Origin: Flavobacteriales bacterium
GTDB taxonomy: Bacteria > Bacteroidota > Bacteroidia > Flavobacteriales_F > PHOS-HE28
Direction: 5' to 3'
Assembly: GCA_019638085.1 (NCBI GenBank)
Contig: JAHBUL010000004.1
Coordinates: 166,444 to 230,443 of the forward strand
DNA length: 64,000 bases
Position 1 is the first letter of the stretch. Every line of letters starts with the position of its first letter. Shown piece by piece: positions 45,372 through 54,000 of the stretch. A model generated the notes under the pieces. The model was not told the DNA's origin and did not search any database. It worked only from the letters and a program-made list of their open reading frames with translations. Both the position numbers and the translations under genes were made by a program.

Positions 45372-45737
45372 TTACAGCTTGACGTTCGTACCCGGTGGAG
45401 CAGCCTGCACGGGACGCGTGTGCCCCGGATGGGGATGTGCATCCAGCGGACGCACCATCCGATTGATGTGCGCCTCCGCAGCGGCGCCATAACTGCCGAC
45501 CAACAGCCCCTTTATGCCGAGCTCCTCGCTGCTGATAGCATAGACAATGCTCATATCCCCCGGGTCGCTAGGTCCTTCGAAGCGGTGGAACGAGTCGATG
45601 ATGAACTTGGATGGGTCCAGCGGCTGGTCTTTCCTGAACAACCCCTTGGCATCCAGTTGCAGCTCGTCGATATAACCACGGGCGTGGAGATCATCCACAG
45701 CCTGAGAGAGTGTACCATATTGGTTGTCCATTTCCAT
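45372..45737 (-). CDS. conserved Bacteroidota small protein
   Basis: This 121-residue protein (NQYGTLSQAVDDLHARGYIDELQL, then SKFIIDSFHRFEGPSDPGDMSIVYAISS) belongs to a conserved Bacteroidota family that I recall being annotated as a phosphoribosylpyrophosphate synthetase; it lacks PRPP synthetase domains, so that label is doubtful. The second half is GLLVGSYGAAAE and a His-rich tail. No signal peptide. A TACCTTTG box lies 20 bases before the start. Confidence 0.75.
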   Translation of the reverse strand: MEMDNQYGTLSQAVDDLHARGYIDELQLDAKGLFRKDQPLDPSKFIIDSFHRFEGPSDPGDMSIVYAISSEELGIKGLLVGSYGAAAEAHINRMVRPLDAHPHPGHTRPVQAAPPGTNVKL

Positions 45738-45757
45738 GATCGTGATCGAATTTATTC

Positions 45758-45765
45758 AAAGGTAA
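45758..45765 (-). promoter_or_regulatory. -7 promoter box for the gene at 45372
   Basis: TACCTTTG on the minus strand is an exact TAnnTTTG match 20 bases before ATG 45737. No matching TTG at the expected -33 distance; GGAAC is found there instead. Confidence 0.45.
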
Positions 45766-45863
45766 CTGCAAAATCGTGCCGTTCCCTGCGCCACTGCCGC
45801 AGTCACCTGTGGGTCGGCGATCAAGGAATGGTCGCGACGAAACGCGGGTCGGTTTCACCACTG

Positions 45864-45962
45864 TCATCCCACCACGAATGCGATCCACGTGAGTAGAACG
45901 ATGAAGAGAAAGATGGCTACGAGGCGATAGCCCCATGGCATGGGAGGCGGGTTCTTGGACAT
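45864..45962 (-). CDS. 32-residue single-helix membrane protein
   Basis: Starting at ATG 45962, the frame encodes MSKNPPPMPWGYRLVAIFLF followed by a short hydrophobic end. One transmembrane helix (about residues 12-31) and a Pro-rich start resemble tiny envelope stress proteins. The longer frame from 46121 is less likely. The evidence is the intact hydrophobic frame and its location among similar genes; no family is known. Confidence 0.45.
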   Translation of the reverse strand: MSKNPPPMPWGYRLVAIFLFIVLLTWIAFVVG

Positions 45963-46117
45963 GGGAAGGGAGCGATGTTCCGTAGGGTGGTGAAGGTTCA
46001 ACTTGGGGATATCTGTTATCACGAACACATTCTGCTTGGTGCAGGCCATGGATACCCGATCCGTGTGCCCGATCAAGCTTGACAGCCGTACTCCATCAAT
46101 ACTTGTGCAGTGGTGGA

Positions 46118-46351
46118 TCAAGGCTTACCATCCATAGTGGGGTTGGTTGCGGTATCCATCCGATCCATTGCCGTGGTATCCGGCAGGTTCTTGTCCGGAT
46201 ACATGCCTTGATCATGCACTTTCTGCTCTTGGCCATCCTTGAAGGGGTCCTGAGGAACTTCACAGGACGACAGAACCGCAACGGACGGGATCATTAAAAA
46301 CAGCAGTACGGAAAGGGTCGACCGACCTGCGGGAAATAGTTGGGCATTCAT
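46118..46351 (-). CDS. small lipoprotein
   Basis: ATG 46351 (MNAQLFPAGRSTLSVLLFLM) gives 77 residues and a lipobox LSSC (Cys about 28), then a short acidic Met/Asp-rich tail. A frame from 46426 would put 25 residues before this start and is rejected. Function unknown. The shared motif is 26 bases upstream of the start. Confidence 0.65.
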   Translation of the reverse strand: MNAQLFPAGRSTLSVLLFLMIPSVAVLSSCEVPQDPFKDGQEQKVHDQGMYPDKNLPDTTAMDRMDTATNPTMDGKP

Positions 46352-46377
46352 AACTAAAGGTCTTTTCGGACCATCCG

Positions 46378-46390
46378 CCATTTTCATACC
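46378..46390 (-). promoter_or_regulatory. shared stress-island motif, copy 3
   Basis: On the minus strand this reads GGTATGAAAATGG, with 26 bases to ATG 46351, the same distance as copy 1. Confidence 0.5.
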
Positions 46391-46542
46391 AGCACGAGTT
46401 CTGCGGTTAAATTTGGTATCCCCCACCCCGGTCGTGGAACTTATTGCTCATTTCCCGTTCGTAAAAAAGAAGGTGGTCCCCGGTGAACTTAAGTGTTCTT
46501 GGAGCGTTCAGCTTCGACCTCAGCCTCACATCAACCGTCTCC

Positions 46543-47652
46543 ATGGAAGAAGCCCGAACGCCCGTTGCCCCACCGCTGTATCAGCGCTTAAGCCTTGTTC
46601 TCCTCGGTCTTTCCGTGTTCGTCTGCGTCCTCTGGCTCACACAAGAGCTTGTAGTCCCGTTGCTCTTTGCGCTCTTATTGGCCATCCTCTTGGATCCATT
46701 GGTGAAGTGGCTCGGCCGCTTGGGTATACACCGCGTGATCGGGATCTCCCTTTCCGTGTTGATCTCCATGCTCGCCCTTGCGGCGATCGGCTATTTCGTA
46801 GTGACCCAAGCCGCTAAATTCAGCCAATCGATCCCGGAGTTGAAGGAGAAGCTGCACGACACCGGCCAGCAGCTGACCGGCTGGGCGACCAACACGGCCC
46901 ATCTGGAACCCCAGGAAATCGATGATGCCGTCGATAAGGTAAAGAAGCAAGGGATGGAGAGCGGCGGCGCGATCGTCGGTAAAACGCTCACCACGGTAGG
47001 TGCGTTGTTCGGCTTCTTTTTCCTATTGCCCGTATTTACCTTCCTCATCATCTACTACAAGGAACTCTTCCAGGATTTCCTTTCGAAGCTCTTCGCTCGA
47101 AAAGACCAGGATGCCTTGGAAGATGTGCTTGGGGAGACGAAGAGCGTGGTTCAAAGTTTTTTGGTGGGAAGGATGGTGGAGACAGCGATCCTGACCGCCA
47201 TGAATTGGACCGCCCTGATGCTGATAGGAGTGAAATATGCTTTGTTGCTCGCGGTGATCGGCGCGTTGATGAACCTTGTGCCCTACCTCGGAATGATCGT
47301 GGCCACCGTCATTACAGTAATGGTGGCATTCGTGTTCCAAGACCTCAATGCTGCCCTGTGGGTGCTCGGCGCATACTCCCTGATCCAATTCATCGACAAC
47401 CAGTTCCTTACACCCTTGGTGGTGGGTGCACGGGTCCAGATCAATGCACTGTTCTCCATCGTTGTGGTGATCGCAGGCGGCATGCTCTGGGGTATACCGG
47501 GCATGTTCCTGGCCATACCGCTCTTCGGTATTCTCAAGGTAGTGTTTGACCGCATCCCAGAATTGGAACCGTGGGGCTATGTGCTCGGTACGGGCGAGCG
47601 CTCGGAAAAGACACAGAGGAGATCCTTGATAAAGAAGAAAAAGAAGAAGTAA
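46543..47652 (+). CDS. AI-2E family transporter (PerM-like)
   Basis: ATG 46543 (MEEARTPVAPPLYQRLSLVLLGL) is chosen over 46483 and gives 369 residues. It is a polytopic membrane protein of the AI-2E/PerM family: two N-terminal helices, a large central segment, then several C-terminal helices with the characteristic FLVGRMVETAILTAMNWTALMLIGVKYALLLAVIGALMNLVPYLG and FIDNQFLTPLVVG. The tail ends in a run of Lys (IKKKKKK), whose length could vary by slippage. Substrate unknown; not a proven AI-2 exporter. Confidence 0.93.
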   Translation: MEEARTPVAPPLYQRLSLVLLGLSVFVCVLWLTQELVVPLLFALLLAILLDPLVKWLGRLGIHRVIGISLSVLISMLALAAIGYFVVTQAAKFSQSIPELKEKLHDTGQQLTGWATNTAHLEPQEIDDAVDKVKKQGMESGGAIVGKTLTTVGALFGFFFLLPVFTFLIIYYKELFQDFLSKLFARKDQDALEDVLGETKSVVQSFLVGRMVETAILTAMNWTALMLIGVKYALLLAVIGALMNLVPYLGMIVATVITVMVAFVFQDLNAALWVLGAYSLIQFIDNQFLTPLVVGARVQINALFSIVVVIAGGMLWGIPGMFLAIPLFGILKVVFDRIPELEPWGYVLGTGERSEKTQRRSLIKKKKKK

Positions 47653-47789
47653 ACCCGCTCCCGGATACCGTCCCGGAAAAAGGAGACCAGCGGTGAGCGG
47701 ATGATCCAGCTGACCTATATCCCGCACTGACCCGGATCGGTTGCTGAACGGCTGACGGAAGCCCCCCAAGCGCGGACCTGTTCAACACG

Positions 47790-47820
47790 AAAAAGGCCCC
47801 GCAAGAAGCAGGGCCTTTTT
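47790..47820. terminator. bidirectional terminator
   Basis: AAAAAGGCCC and GGGCCTTTTT form a 10-bp stem with an 11-base centre. T runs on both sides allow it to end both the transporter and the convergent gene at 47843. Confidence 0.85.
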
Positions 47821-47842
47821 GATCACGAAAGTGTCTCTACGA

Positions 47843-48235
47843 TCACTCGGTCATGTCCTCTTCGGGCGTGCTGGCCGGCTCCACTTTATGCTTCATCTGT
47901 TTGCTCGCATGCGTGCTGCACCACTTCACCCAGTTGTCATACTGCTCAGGGGTCAATACATCTTTCACCTTCGCCTCATAGCTGTCCATCACGGGCGAGG
48001 TCTTCGTAGCCGTTTTCGTGTCCACGGACTTTGAACTTTCCGCCTTCCTCCATTCTGTCTGGAGCTCCTTCACCTTGGCGGATTGCTCGCTACTCAAGCC
48101 CAAGCTGCTCCAGTCCTTATCCGTTGTGGAGGTCAGGCAATTGTGCGGCGCACTCGCATCTTGCACCTTTTCACTTTGCGCTTGCGCGCTGAACATGCCG
48201 AGGCACAGGGCCGCAGCGGTTATTACGATCTTCAT
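47843..48235 (-). CDS. secreted Spy-like small protein
   Basis: ATG 48235 (MKIVITAAALCLGMFSAQAQ) starts a signal peptide and gives 130 residues. The mature part has WSSLGLSSEQSAKVKELQTEW and LTPEQYDNWVKW, both typical of LTxxQ/Spy-like periplasmic proteins. It is related to the divergent gene at 48560 (WSAFTENERRSLDLTDVQLVKL, LSPAQYELW), so the pair arose by duplication. The shared motif lies 33 bases upstream. Confidence 0.7.
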   Translation of the reverse strand: MKIVITAAALCLGMFSAQAQSEKVQDASAPHNCLTSTTDKDWSSLGLSSEQSAKVKELQTEWRKAESSKSVDTKTATKTSPVMDSYEAKVKDVLTPEQYDNWVKWCSTHASKQMKHKVEPASTPEEDMTE

Positions 48236-48559
48236 GTTACAGGTTTTAAGGGTTTGCGATGCCTGCGCCCAAAATCGTACCGGCGGCTGCATCGCCCCTT
48301 CCACCATCCCATGCGGAGCTTCCAAACACCCGTTGATCACGGTTGAATTGCCGATGAAGCCCGGCAACTTTTCGACCACCGTTCCCGGGTGTTGGGGTGA
48401 AACCGTGCCGCTGGATCAACCACCAGTGTTGACTTCCCACCCCACCGCCCACATGGATCGCCCCGAATCGCCACATCCTTCGCCATAACTTCGTGCTCCA
48501 CGCTCATATTCAATATGGCCGGGATCTTGAACTGGAGGAAGGAACCAATCCGAACATCC
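48236..48559. other. divergent intergenic region
   Basis: These 324 bases separate the two related secreted protein genes. The motif at 48269-48281 serves the minus gene. No other gene, stem or repeat stands out. For the plus gene, ATTCAATATGGCC near 48508 weakly recalls the same motif, but I do not count it. Confidence 0.5.
48269..48281 (-). promoter_or_regulatory. shared stress-island motif, copy 4
   Basis: On the minus strand this reads GGTACGATTTTGG, with 33 bases to ATG 48235, the same as copy 2. Confidence 0.5.
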
Positions 48560-49033
48560 ATGCGTGCCATACATCCAACCCCCATCGCCTTTGATTCCTT
48601 CAGGAACCTCATTCCCGCCATCAGCAAATGGTTCCTTGCGGTCTTGTGCATCACCGGTTTTCTACATGCTGCACATGCACAAACGAAATCGAAATCCACT
48701 GAAGCAACGAGCACCACAACAGTGCAGGATCCCGTCCATACACCGGGGGCCATGGGCTGGTCGGCATTCACGGAGAACGAGCGACGCAGCCTGGACCTCA
48801 CCGACGTCCAATTGGTGAAGCTGAAGGATATGGATGCCGGATTCGAAGCCAAGTACAAGTCCATGGGCATCGAACCTTGGACGAACGAAAAATTCCCCGA
48901 GCTGAACCGGCAACGGAACCAGGCCATTCAGGATATCCTGAGCCCGGCGCAGTACGAGCTATGGGCCCAGCCTTCCACGGCCGTACCTTCCACACCGCCC
49001 ACCATCGTTCCGGCAACCTCGCCTGAGCAGTGA
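48560..49033 (+). CDS. secreted Spy-like small protein, paralog
   Basis: ATG 48560 (MRAIHPTPIAFDSF) gives 157 residues with a signal segment (WFLAVLCITGFLHAAHAQ). The mature part has LTDVQLVKLKDMDAGFEAKYKSM and ILSPAQYELWAQ, which align with the divergent gene at 47843. A Pro/Thr/Ser-rich tail follows. Periplasmic function is inferred. The frame start at 48515 adds 15 residues without support. The stop at 49033 overlaps the longest frame of the following gene. Confidence 0.68.
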   Translation: MRAIHPTPIAFDSFRNLIPAISKWFLAVLCITGFLHAAHAQTKSKSTEATSTTTVQDPVHTPGAMGWSAFTENERRSLDLTDVQLVKLKDMDAGFEAKYKSMGIEPWTNEKFPELNRQRNQAIQDILSPAQYELWAQPSTAVPSTPPTIVPATSPEQ

Positions 49034-49074
49034 TCGGCCGACCGTCCCTTTACTTCCACCAACACGAACACAAC

Positions 49075-49581
49075 ATGCCCGTCAACAAGCCCGTACATGA
49101 TGCCGCAGCGATCGAACGCTTCAAAAAGCTGATCGAGCATGCTCCGATCTGCCACTTCCTTACCCGACTGGATGAGCGACCGGTTCCCACACGCCCCATG
49201 GCCACCCAGCAGGTGGATGATGAAGGGAACTTTTGGTTCCTCAGCACCCGCAGCAGCGAAAAGGACACCGATATCGTGAACGACTCGTATGTACAATTGC
49301 TTTACGCGAATCCCGGTGGTTCGGAATTCCTCTCCGTCTATGGGACCGCCACCGTGGTGGAGGACATGGCCAAAAAGCGCGAGCTTTTCGGCCCCTTGGC
49401 CAAAGCGTGGTTCCCCAATGGACCCGAGGACCCCGACCTCAGCGTGCTGCGGGTAAAGCCCATGCAGGGCTACTACTGGGACACCAAGCAAGCCAAAATG
49501 CTCAAGCTCCTGAAGATGGCCGCTTCCGCCATCGTAGGCAGAACGAGCAGCCGTGGCGCCGAAGGCGAGATCTCCATCTGA
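49075..49581 (+). CDS. pyridoxamine 5'-phosphate oxidase-like (general stress) protein
   Basis: ATG 49075 (MPVNKPVHDAAAIERFKKL) gives 168 residues; a frame from 49030 lacks support. The sequence is a flavin-binding split barrel of the general-stress-protein-26 type: ICHFLTRLDERPVPTRPMATQQVDDEGNFWFLSTRSSEKDTDIV, then VQLLYANPGGSEFLSVYGTATVV, then LSVLRVKPMQGYYWD. FMN binding is likely. It fits the stress island; no enzyme activity is implied. Confidence 0.88.
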   Translation: MPVNKPVHDAAAIERFKKLIEHAPICHFLTRLDERPVPTRPMATQQVDDEGNFWFLSTRSSEKDTDIVNDSYVQLLYANPGGSEFLSVYGTATVVEDMAKKRELFGPLAKAWFPNGPEDPDLSVLRVKPMQGYYWDTKQAKMLKLLKMAASAIVGRTSSRGAEGEISI

Positions 49582-49601
49582 ACCATCGGGGAAAGGTTGC
49601 A

Positions 49602-51551
49602 CTAGACCGCCAAGGGCAGGGTGAAGGAGAAGATGGAACCCTTCCCCTCCTCGCTTTCCACGGCCATCTGGCCGCCATGCCGCTTCACGATATCCGCCAC
49701 GAGATATAGGCCGATCCCGAAGCCATCAATGTGTGTGGCCCTCTCCTTGTTCTTCACCCGGTAAAACCGCTGGAAGATGAGTTCCTGTTCGCTTTTCGGG
49801 ACGCCAACACCGTGGTCGGCCACGGAGATCAACACCGTATCGGGGCCCAGCTCGCACGCAACGCCCACCTCCTTCCCCTTCGCTGAATATTTCACGGCAT
49901 TGCCCAATAGATTGCCCAACACCTGCGCGATGCGGTAGCGATCCGCGTGCACGGGTGCTTGGGCACAGCCCTCCATGTTGAAGATCCGGTCCGGATGGTT
50001 CCGCCGCATCTCATCCACCACGTTCCGCACCACCTCCGTCACATTGAAATGCGAGAGGTCCAACTCCAAGGTCCCTTGCTTCAGGGTGGAAACGTCCACC
50101 AGATCGGAAAGCAGGCGCGTGAGCTTCTCCAACTGGCGCCCCATCATATCCAGTATTTGGCGCTGCTCCGTTTCCATATCGTCCTTCCCCTCGATCTGGA
50201 GCAGATCCACGCACGACCGCAGTGTGCTCAACGGATTCCGCATTTCATGGCCGGCCATGCCGATCAGGAAATTCTTTTCCTGCTCCTGTTCCTTCATCGT
50301 CTGGATGTCCGTGCTGGTACCCACCCAAAGATGGATCTTGCCTTCCTTATCGCGCAGCGGCCTTGCCCGGCTTAGCTGCCAGCGGTATTCGCCATCCTTC
50401 CTGCGGAAGCGATGCTCGAAAAGGAAGTCCTTGCCCGAGGTGATCGCTTCGGTCCACATCCGCATGTTGGCTTCCCGCTCATCGGGGTGTACGATCTCCA
50501 GCCAACCTTGGGCGTTGAGCTCCGAAGCAGGGATCCCGCTGTAATCGCTTACGGCCTGGTTGAAGTAGTTCAGTTCACCATCCGGCTTTCCGGTCCATAC
50601 GAACTGCGGCATGGAGTCGGCCAAGAGCCGGAACCGGGCCTCGCCGGATTCCGCGCGTTGCTTGGCGAGCACTGTCTCGGTAACATCGGAACCCACCGCC
50701 ATCACAGCCTCGTACGCACCATCCGGTCCCACCAACGGCTCGAAGGTGAAATTGAGATAGGCGGTCACCGTTTCAAGATCGTGTTGAAAGTGTACGGGAA
50801 GTTCAGTGGCATAGTAGGGTATTCCTGCCAGCGCATCGCCGAGGAACTTGCCGAAGCCTTGTTCCTTCAATTCAGGCAGCACTTCCAGTATGGGCCGGCC
50901 CTCTACCGCATTCCGTTCACGACCCCAGATCTCCAAGGCTCGTTCATTGGCGATCTCCACCACATGATCCGGTCCATTGAACACGGCCACGGCCACCGGT
51001 GCTTGATGTACGATCGAACGGATCAGATCTTCGTTCGATCGGGATTGGGCCAAGGCCGCCACCTTCTCCGTGGTTTCGAGGCAGGTGACCAATATCCCGA
51101 CCACCTGGCCCGATCCATCCTTGGCTGGGCTGTAGCTGTAGGTCCAATACACATCCTCGATCCGGCCGTTGCGCAGGATCGGGACCAGTTCATCCTCATG
51201 CCAAAAGCTTTCCCCAGTGGAAAGCACACGCCCAAACCGGGGTTGCATGGTCCCCCATGCCTCGGCAAAAGCCTCGTTGGCCGTAGCGCCCAAAATGCCG
51301 GGGTGTTTGCCATCGTTGCCCAAGCTGGGCCGGAAGGCATCGTTATAGAAGCAATAGAGTTCGGGTCCCCAATAGATGAGCATTGGGAACCGGTTGCCAA
51401 GGATGGTGTTCAATAAGCTCCTGAGCAGTGGGGGCCAGCTCTCCATTTTCCCCAAGGGATGGTGCGACCAATCCTTGCGATCGATCAAGCGAGCCATTTC
51501 GTGCCCTGCCGACCCAAAGGTCCCCGCCAGATCATTACCTCGGTCGTCCAT
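49602..51551 (-). CDS. PAS domain sensor histidine kinase
   Basis: ATG 51551 (MDDRGNDLAG) is preferred; the frame is open to 51890 with weak coding character. The product is 649 residues. An N-terminal PAS-like domain (NRFPMLIYWGPELYCFYNDAF) is followed by two more PAS domains (~140-250 and ~270-390), a HisKA domain with MAGHEMRNPLSTLRSCV, and an HATPase with LGNLLGNAVKYSAKG, VADHGVGVPKSEQELIF and GFGIGLYL. It lacks transmembrane helices, so it is a cytoplasmic sensor. It is divergent from the YtxH gene; no dedicated regulator is adjacent. Confidence 0.92.
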   Translation of the reverse strand: MDDRGNDLAGTFGSAGHEMARLIDRKDWSHHPLGKMESWPPLLRSLLNTILGNRFPMLIYWGPELYCFYNDAFRPSLGNDGKHPGILGATANEAFAEAWGTMQPRFGRVLSTGESFWHEDELVPILRNGRIEDVYWTYSYSPAKDGSGQVVGILVTCLETTEKVAALAQSRSNEDLIRSIVHQAPVAVAVFNGPDHVVEIANERALEIWGRERNAVEGRPILEVLPELKEQGFGKFLGDALAGIPYYATELPVHFQHDLETVTAYLNFTFEPLVGPDGAYEAVMAVGSDVTETVLAKQRAESGEARFRLLADSMPQFVWTGKPDGELNYFNQAVSDYSGIPASELNAQGWLEIVHPDEREANMRMWTEAITSGKDFLFEHRFRRKDGEYRWQLSRARPLRDKEGKIHLWVGTSTDIQTMKEQEQEKNFLIGMAGHEMRNPLSTLRSCVDLLQIEGKDDMETEQRQILDMMGRQLEKLTRLLSDLVDVSTLKQGTLELDLSHFNVTEVVRNVVDEMRRNHPDRIFNMEGCAQAPVHADRYRIAQVLGNLLGNAVKYSAKGKEVGVACELGPDTVLISVADHGVGVPKSEQELIFQRFYRVKNKERATHIDGFGIGLYLVADIVKRHGGQMAVESEEGKGSIFSFTLPLAV

Positions 51552-51669
51552 ATCCCAATGTTCAAGCGGTGAAAATAACTTGAGCCGAAGTTTCCCGGAC
51601 CTGAAGTTCCAATGTGGGTGAAAATGGCTTTGGCCCGACTCTGGCAAGACTTCCGGAAACCACATCAAA

Positions 51670-51918
51670 ATGACGAACAGGAACATCCTTATTGCTTTGT
51701 TGGGCGCAGGCTTGGCCGGTGCCACCGTCGGCTTACTGCTGGCCCCGGATTCAGGGAAGACCACCCGAAAGAAGTTGATGAAAAAGGCGCTGAGCGCAAA
51801 GGACAGCATTGCATATTGCTTGCTCCAGGTAGAGGAGCAGATGGACCACATGCGGGGAAAATTGGGGAAGGATGCCGACACCGCGACCAACCCCGAACTT
51901 CACGCTTCCGATAAGTGA
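51670..51918 (+). CDS. YtxH domain protein
   Basis: This 82-residue protein has an N-terminal membrane helix (ILIALLGAGLAGATVGLLLAP) and the YtxH signature LLAPDSGKTTRKKLMKKA. The charged C-terminus is helical. YtxH proteins are small stress-associated membrane proteins. It is divergent from the PAS kinase and precedes a charged hypothetical protein. Confidence 0.85.
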   Translation: MTNRNILIALLGAGLAGATVGLLLAPDSGKTTRKKLMKKALSAKDSIAYCLLQVEEQMDHMRGKLGKDADTATNPELHASDK

Positions 51919-51945
51919 ACGATCATGCTCTAATACACAGGACCG

Positions 51946-52356
51946 ATGAACACTGCACATCCAAAAAAGAACGACAAACCTGAAAGGCACGGCCCCATCC
52001 CCCACGACCCTCGGGACGAACCCTTGCCCACCGGAAAACCGGACGAGAAGAGCCGCTCACGGGAAGAGGCCGAAGAGGAGGCCCGCAGAGAGGAAGGAGT
52101 GGACATGAAGCAGAAGGAAAGGGACATCCCCAAGGAGCTCTCCGAGGACGCTGTGATCGTGAACCCGACCGCCGATGATGAACTGCCCACAGGCATACAG
52201 ACCGGCCAAACCACCCGGGGATCCTACTCCACGGATACCAGCACTGGAGGGGGACGCTATGCGGACCACCGGGCCGGAAGGTTCGGTACAACGGATGTGG
52301 CCCAACCCGGGAACGACCAGACCGTGGAACCGGACCCGATCGACCCTGAGCTTTAA
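51946..52356 (+). CDS. charged, probably disordered hypothetical protein
   Basis: This 136-residue protein is highly charged (SREEAEEEARREEGVDMKQKERDIPKELSEDAVIVNP) with a Gly/Thr/Asp-rich tail and no membrane segment. It is probably disordered. ATG 51946 lies 27 bases after the YtxH stop, so co-transcription is likely. Confidence 0.6.
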   Translation: MNTAHPKKNDKPERHGPIPHDPRDEPLPTGKPDEKSRSREEAEEEARREEGVDMKQKERDIPKELSEDAVIVNPTADDELPTGIQTGQTTRGSYSTDTSTGGGRYADHRAGRFGTTDVAQPGNDQTVEPDPIDPEL

Positions 52357-52426
52357 GGTGCGCGTGAAAGGCGGATCGCCTGTTCGTTAGTGCACCCGCT
52401 CCGCAAATAAAACACCGCACAAAGCC

Positions 52427-53626
52427 ATGATGGATCTACGCTCGGGGATGCCGTACCACTGGATCCTCAATGGACTTCCCCACACCTATCCCTTGCTGGA
52501 CCACGACGCGCAAACCACGGCCTTGGTCGTGGGGGGAGGAATAACCGGTGCCCTTTGCGCACAGGCTTTGGCCGATGCAGGCATCGAGGTCCTCGTGGTG
52601 GAAGCAGGTTCCATTGCTACACGAAGCACCAGCGCCAGCACGGCCCTGCTGCAGTACGAGTTGGATACACCGCTGCACATCCTCGCCGGCCAAGTAGGCG
52701 AAGCAACGGCCGTGCGTAGCTATCAACTTTGCGCCGAAGCCATCGAAAGCATCATGCTCCTGGCGGAAACGCTGGGAGAATGCGCTGCCACGCGACGGGT
52801 AAGCCTGCAATACGCCAGTAAGCGCGGCCATGTGGAGCAACTGGAAACGGAGCATACATTCCGGAAAAAGCATGGCTTCGAGACCGACCTTTTAGCGGCA
52901 CGCGAAGTGAGGAAACGCTTTGGCTTCCGCAAGCCCGCAGGCCTGGTCAGCCACAAGGCCGCAGAGATCGATCCGTATCGCTTTACCCACTTGCTCTTAC
53001 AGGATGTCCTCAAAAAGGGTGGCCGCGTGATGGACCGTACCAAGGTGGTCTCAAGCGAACGAAGCAACTCCGGTTACCTGCTGCGAACGGATAAAGGCCA
53101 TCTTATCCACGCCGAGCATGTGGTGATGGCCACCGGCTACCAGAGCCAGCGTTATGTGGATGAGCCGGGCATCCAATTGCACTCCACCTATGCCATCGCC
53201 AGCGAACGCATCCCGATTGCGGAGCCGTGGTACCGCAATGCACTGATCTGGGAAACCGCCACACCCTACCTCTACCTGCGGACCACGCCTGATGGTCGCA
53301 TCCTTATCGGAGGGCTTGATGAAGGCTTCCGCAATCCGGCCCTGCGCGACAAACTACTGGACCGCAAAGCGAGGAAGCTGGAGAAGTTGTTCAAAAAGCT
53401 TTTTCCGGAGATCCCCTTCAAGACCGAGTACAGTTGGTGCGGCACCTTCGGTGGCACTTCCGATGGGCTGCCGTACATCGACCGCGATCCGCGAACAGGT
53501 GCATGGTACGTATTGGGCATGGGCGGCAACGGCATTACCTTCAGCAAGGTGGGCGCGGGCATGGTGCGCGACCACATCCTTGGCAGACCCGGCCCCGATG
53601 CGGGCATGTTCCGCTTCGGGCGTTAA
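52427..53626 (+). CDS. FAD-dependent oxidoreductase (DAO family)
   Basis: This 399-residue flavoprotein has the FAD-binding Rossmann motif VVGGGITGALCAQALADAGIEVLVVE (about residues 36-61), a central region, the HVVMATGY motif and a C-terminal GTSDGLPYIDRDP...YVLGMGGNGITFSKVGAGMV segment typical of the D-amino-acid oxidase/glycine oxidase family. The substrate cannot be read. The stop overlaps the convergent iron-permease gene by four bases. Confidence 0.92.
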   Translation: MMDLRSGMPYHWILNGLPHTYPLLDHDAQTTALVVGGGITGALCAQALADAGIEVLVVEAGSIATRSTSASTALLQYELDTPLHILAGQVGEATAVRSYQLCAEAIESIMLLAETLGECAATRRVSLQYASKRGHVEQLETEHTFRKKHGFETDLLAAREVRKRFGFRKPAGLVSHKAAEIDPYRFTHLLLQDVLKKGGRVMDRTKVVSSERSNSGYLLRTDKGHLIHAEHVVMATGYQSQRYVDEPGIQLHSTYAIASERIPIAEPWYRNALIWETATPYLYLRTTPDGRILIGGLDEGFRNPALRDKLLDRKARKLEKLFKKLFPEIPFKTEYSWCGTFGGTSDGLPYIDRDPRTGAWYVLGMGGNGITFSKVGAGMVRDHILGRPGPDAGMFRFGR

Positions 53627-54000
53627 TCCTCACCGCGTTTCTTTTTCGCGAGTCGCTGATATTCATCGCGGAGTTTCTTCATGTCCTCCTCTTCCAACTC
53701 CTCCAGATCAAGGAGCTTATCATCCGCCTTGCCGTGCGACTTGATCAATTCGTCCAGCTTTACTTGTACGGCCTGGCTGTCCCGGTTCTGCGTGTTCTGG
53801 ATCAGGAACACCATGAGGAAGGTGATGATGGTGGTGCCCGTATTGATCACCAACTGCCAAGTATCGCTGTATTGGAATATCGGACCTGTGATGGCCCAAA
53901 CCACGATCGCCAATACAGCGACCCCGAATACTACAGGCGTACCTGCATAGTGGGAAGTGGCTTTTGCAAAACGTGTGAACAAGGATGGATCGTGGGACAT
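53623..54000 (-). CDS. low-affinity iron permease family protein
   Basis: ATG 54000 (MSHDPSLFTRFAKATSHYAG) gives 125 residues, with two transmembrane helices (TPVVFGVAVLAIVVWAITGP and LVINTGTTIITFLMVFLIQ) and the NTQNRDSQAVQVKLDELI motif of the PF04120 low-affinity iron permease family. The tail is a charged coiled coil. Iron transport by single small bacterial members is not well proven. A longer frame from 54063 lacks support. Confidence 0.88.
   Translation of the reverse strand: MSHDPSLFTRFAKATSHYAGTPVVFGVAVLAIVVWAITGPIFQYSDTWQLVINTGTTIITFLMVFLIQNTQNRDSQAVQVKLDELIKSHGKADDKLLDLEELEEEDMKKLRDEYQRLAKKKRGED

Noticed and set aside
46436-46459. GGAAC-N16-GTT, resembling a general stress (EcfG) promoter before the AI-2E transporter
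   Set aside because: EcfG belongs to Alphaproteobacteria; one isolated match is expected by chance, and it was not seen before the other stress genes.
50412-51416. Frame of 334 codons antisense to the PAS kinase
   Set aside because: Shadow of the kinase; no start context or domain.
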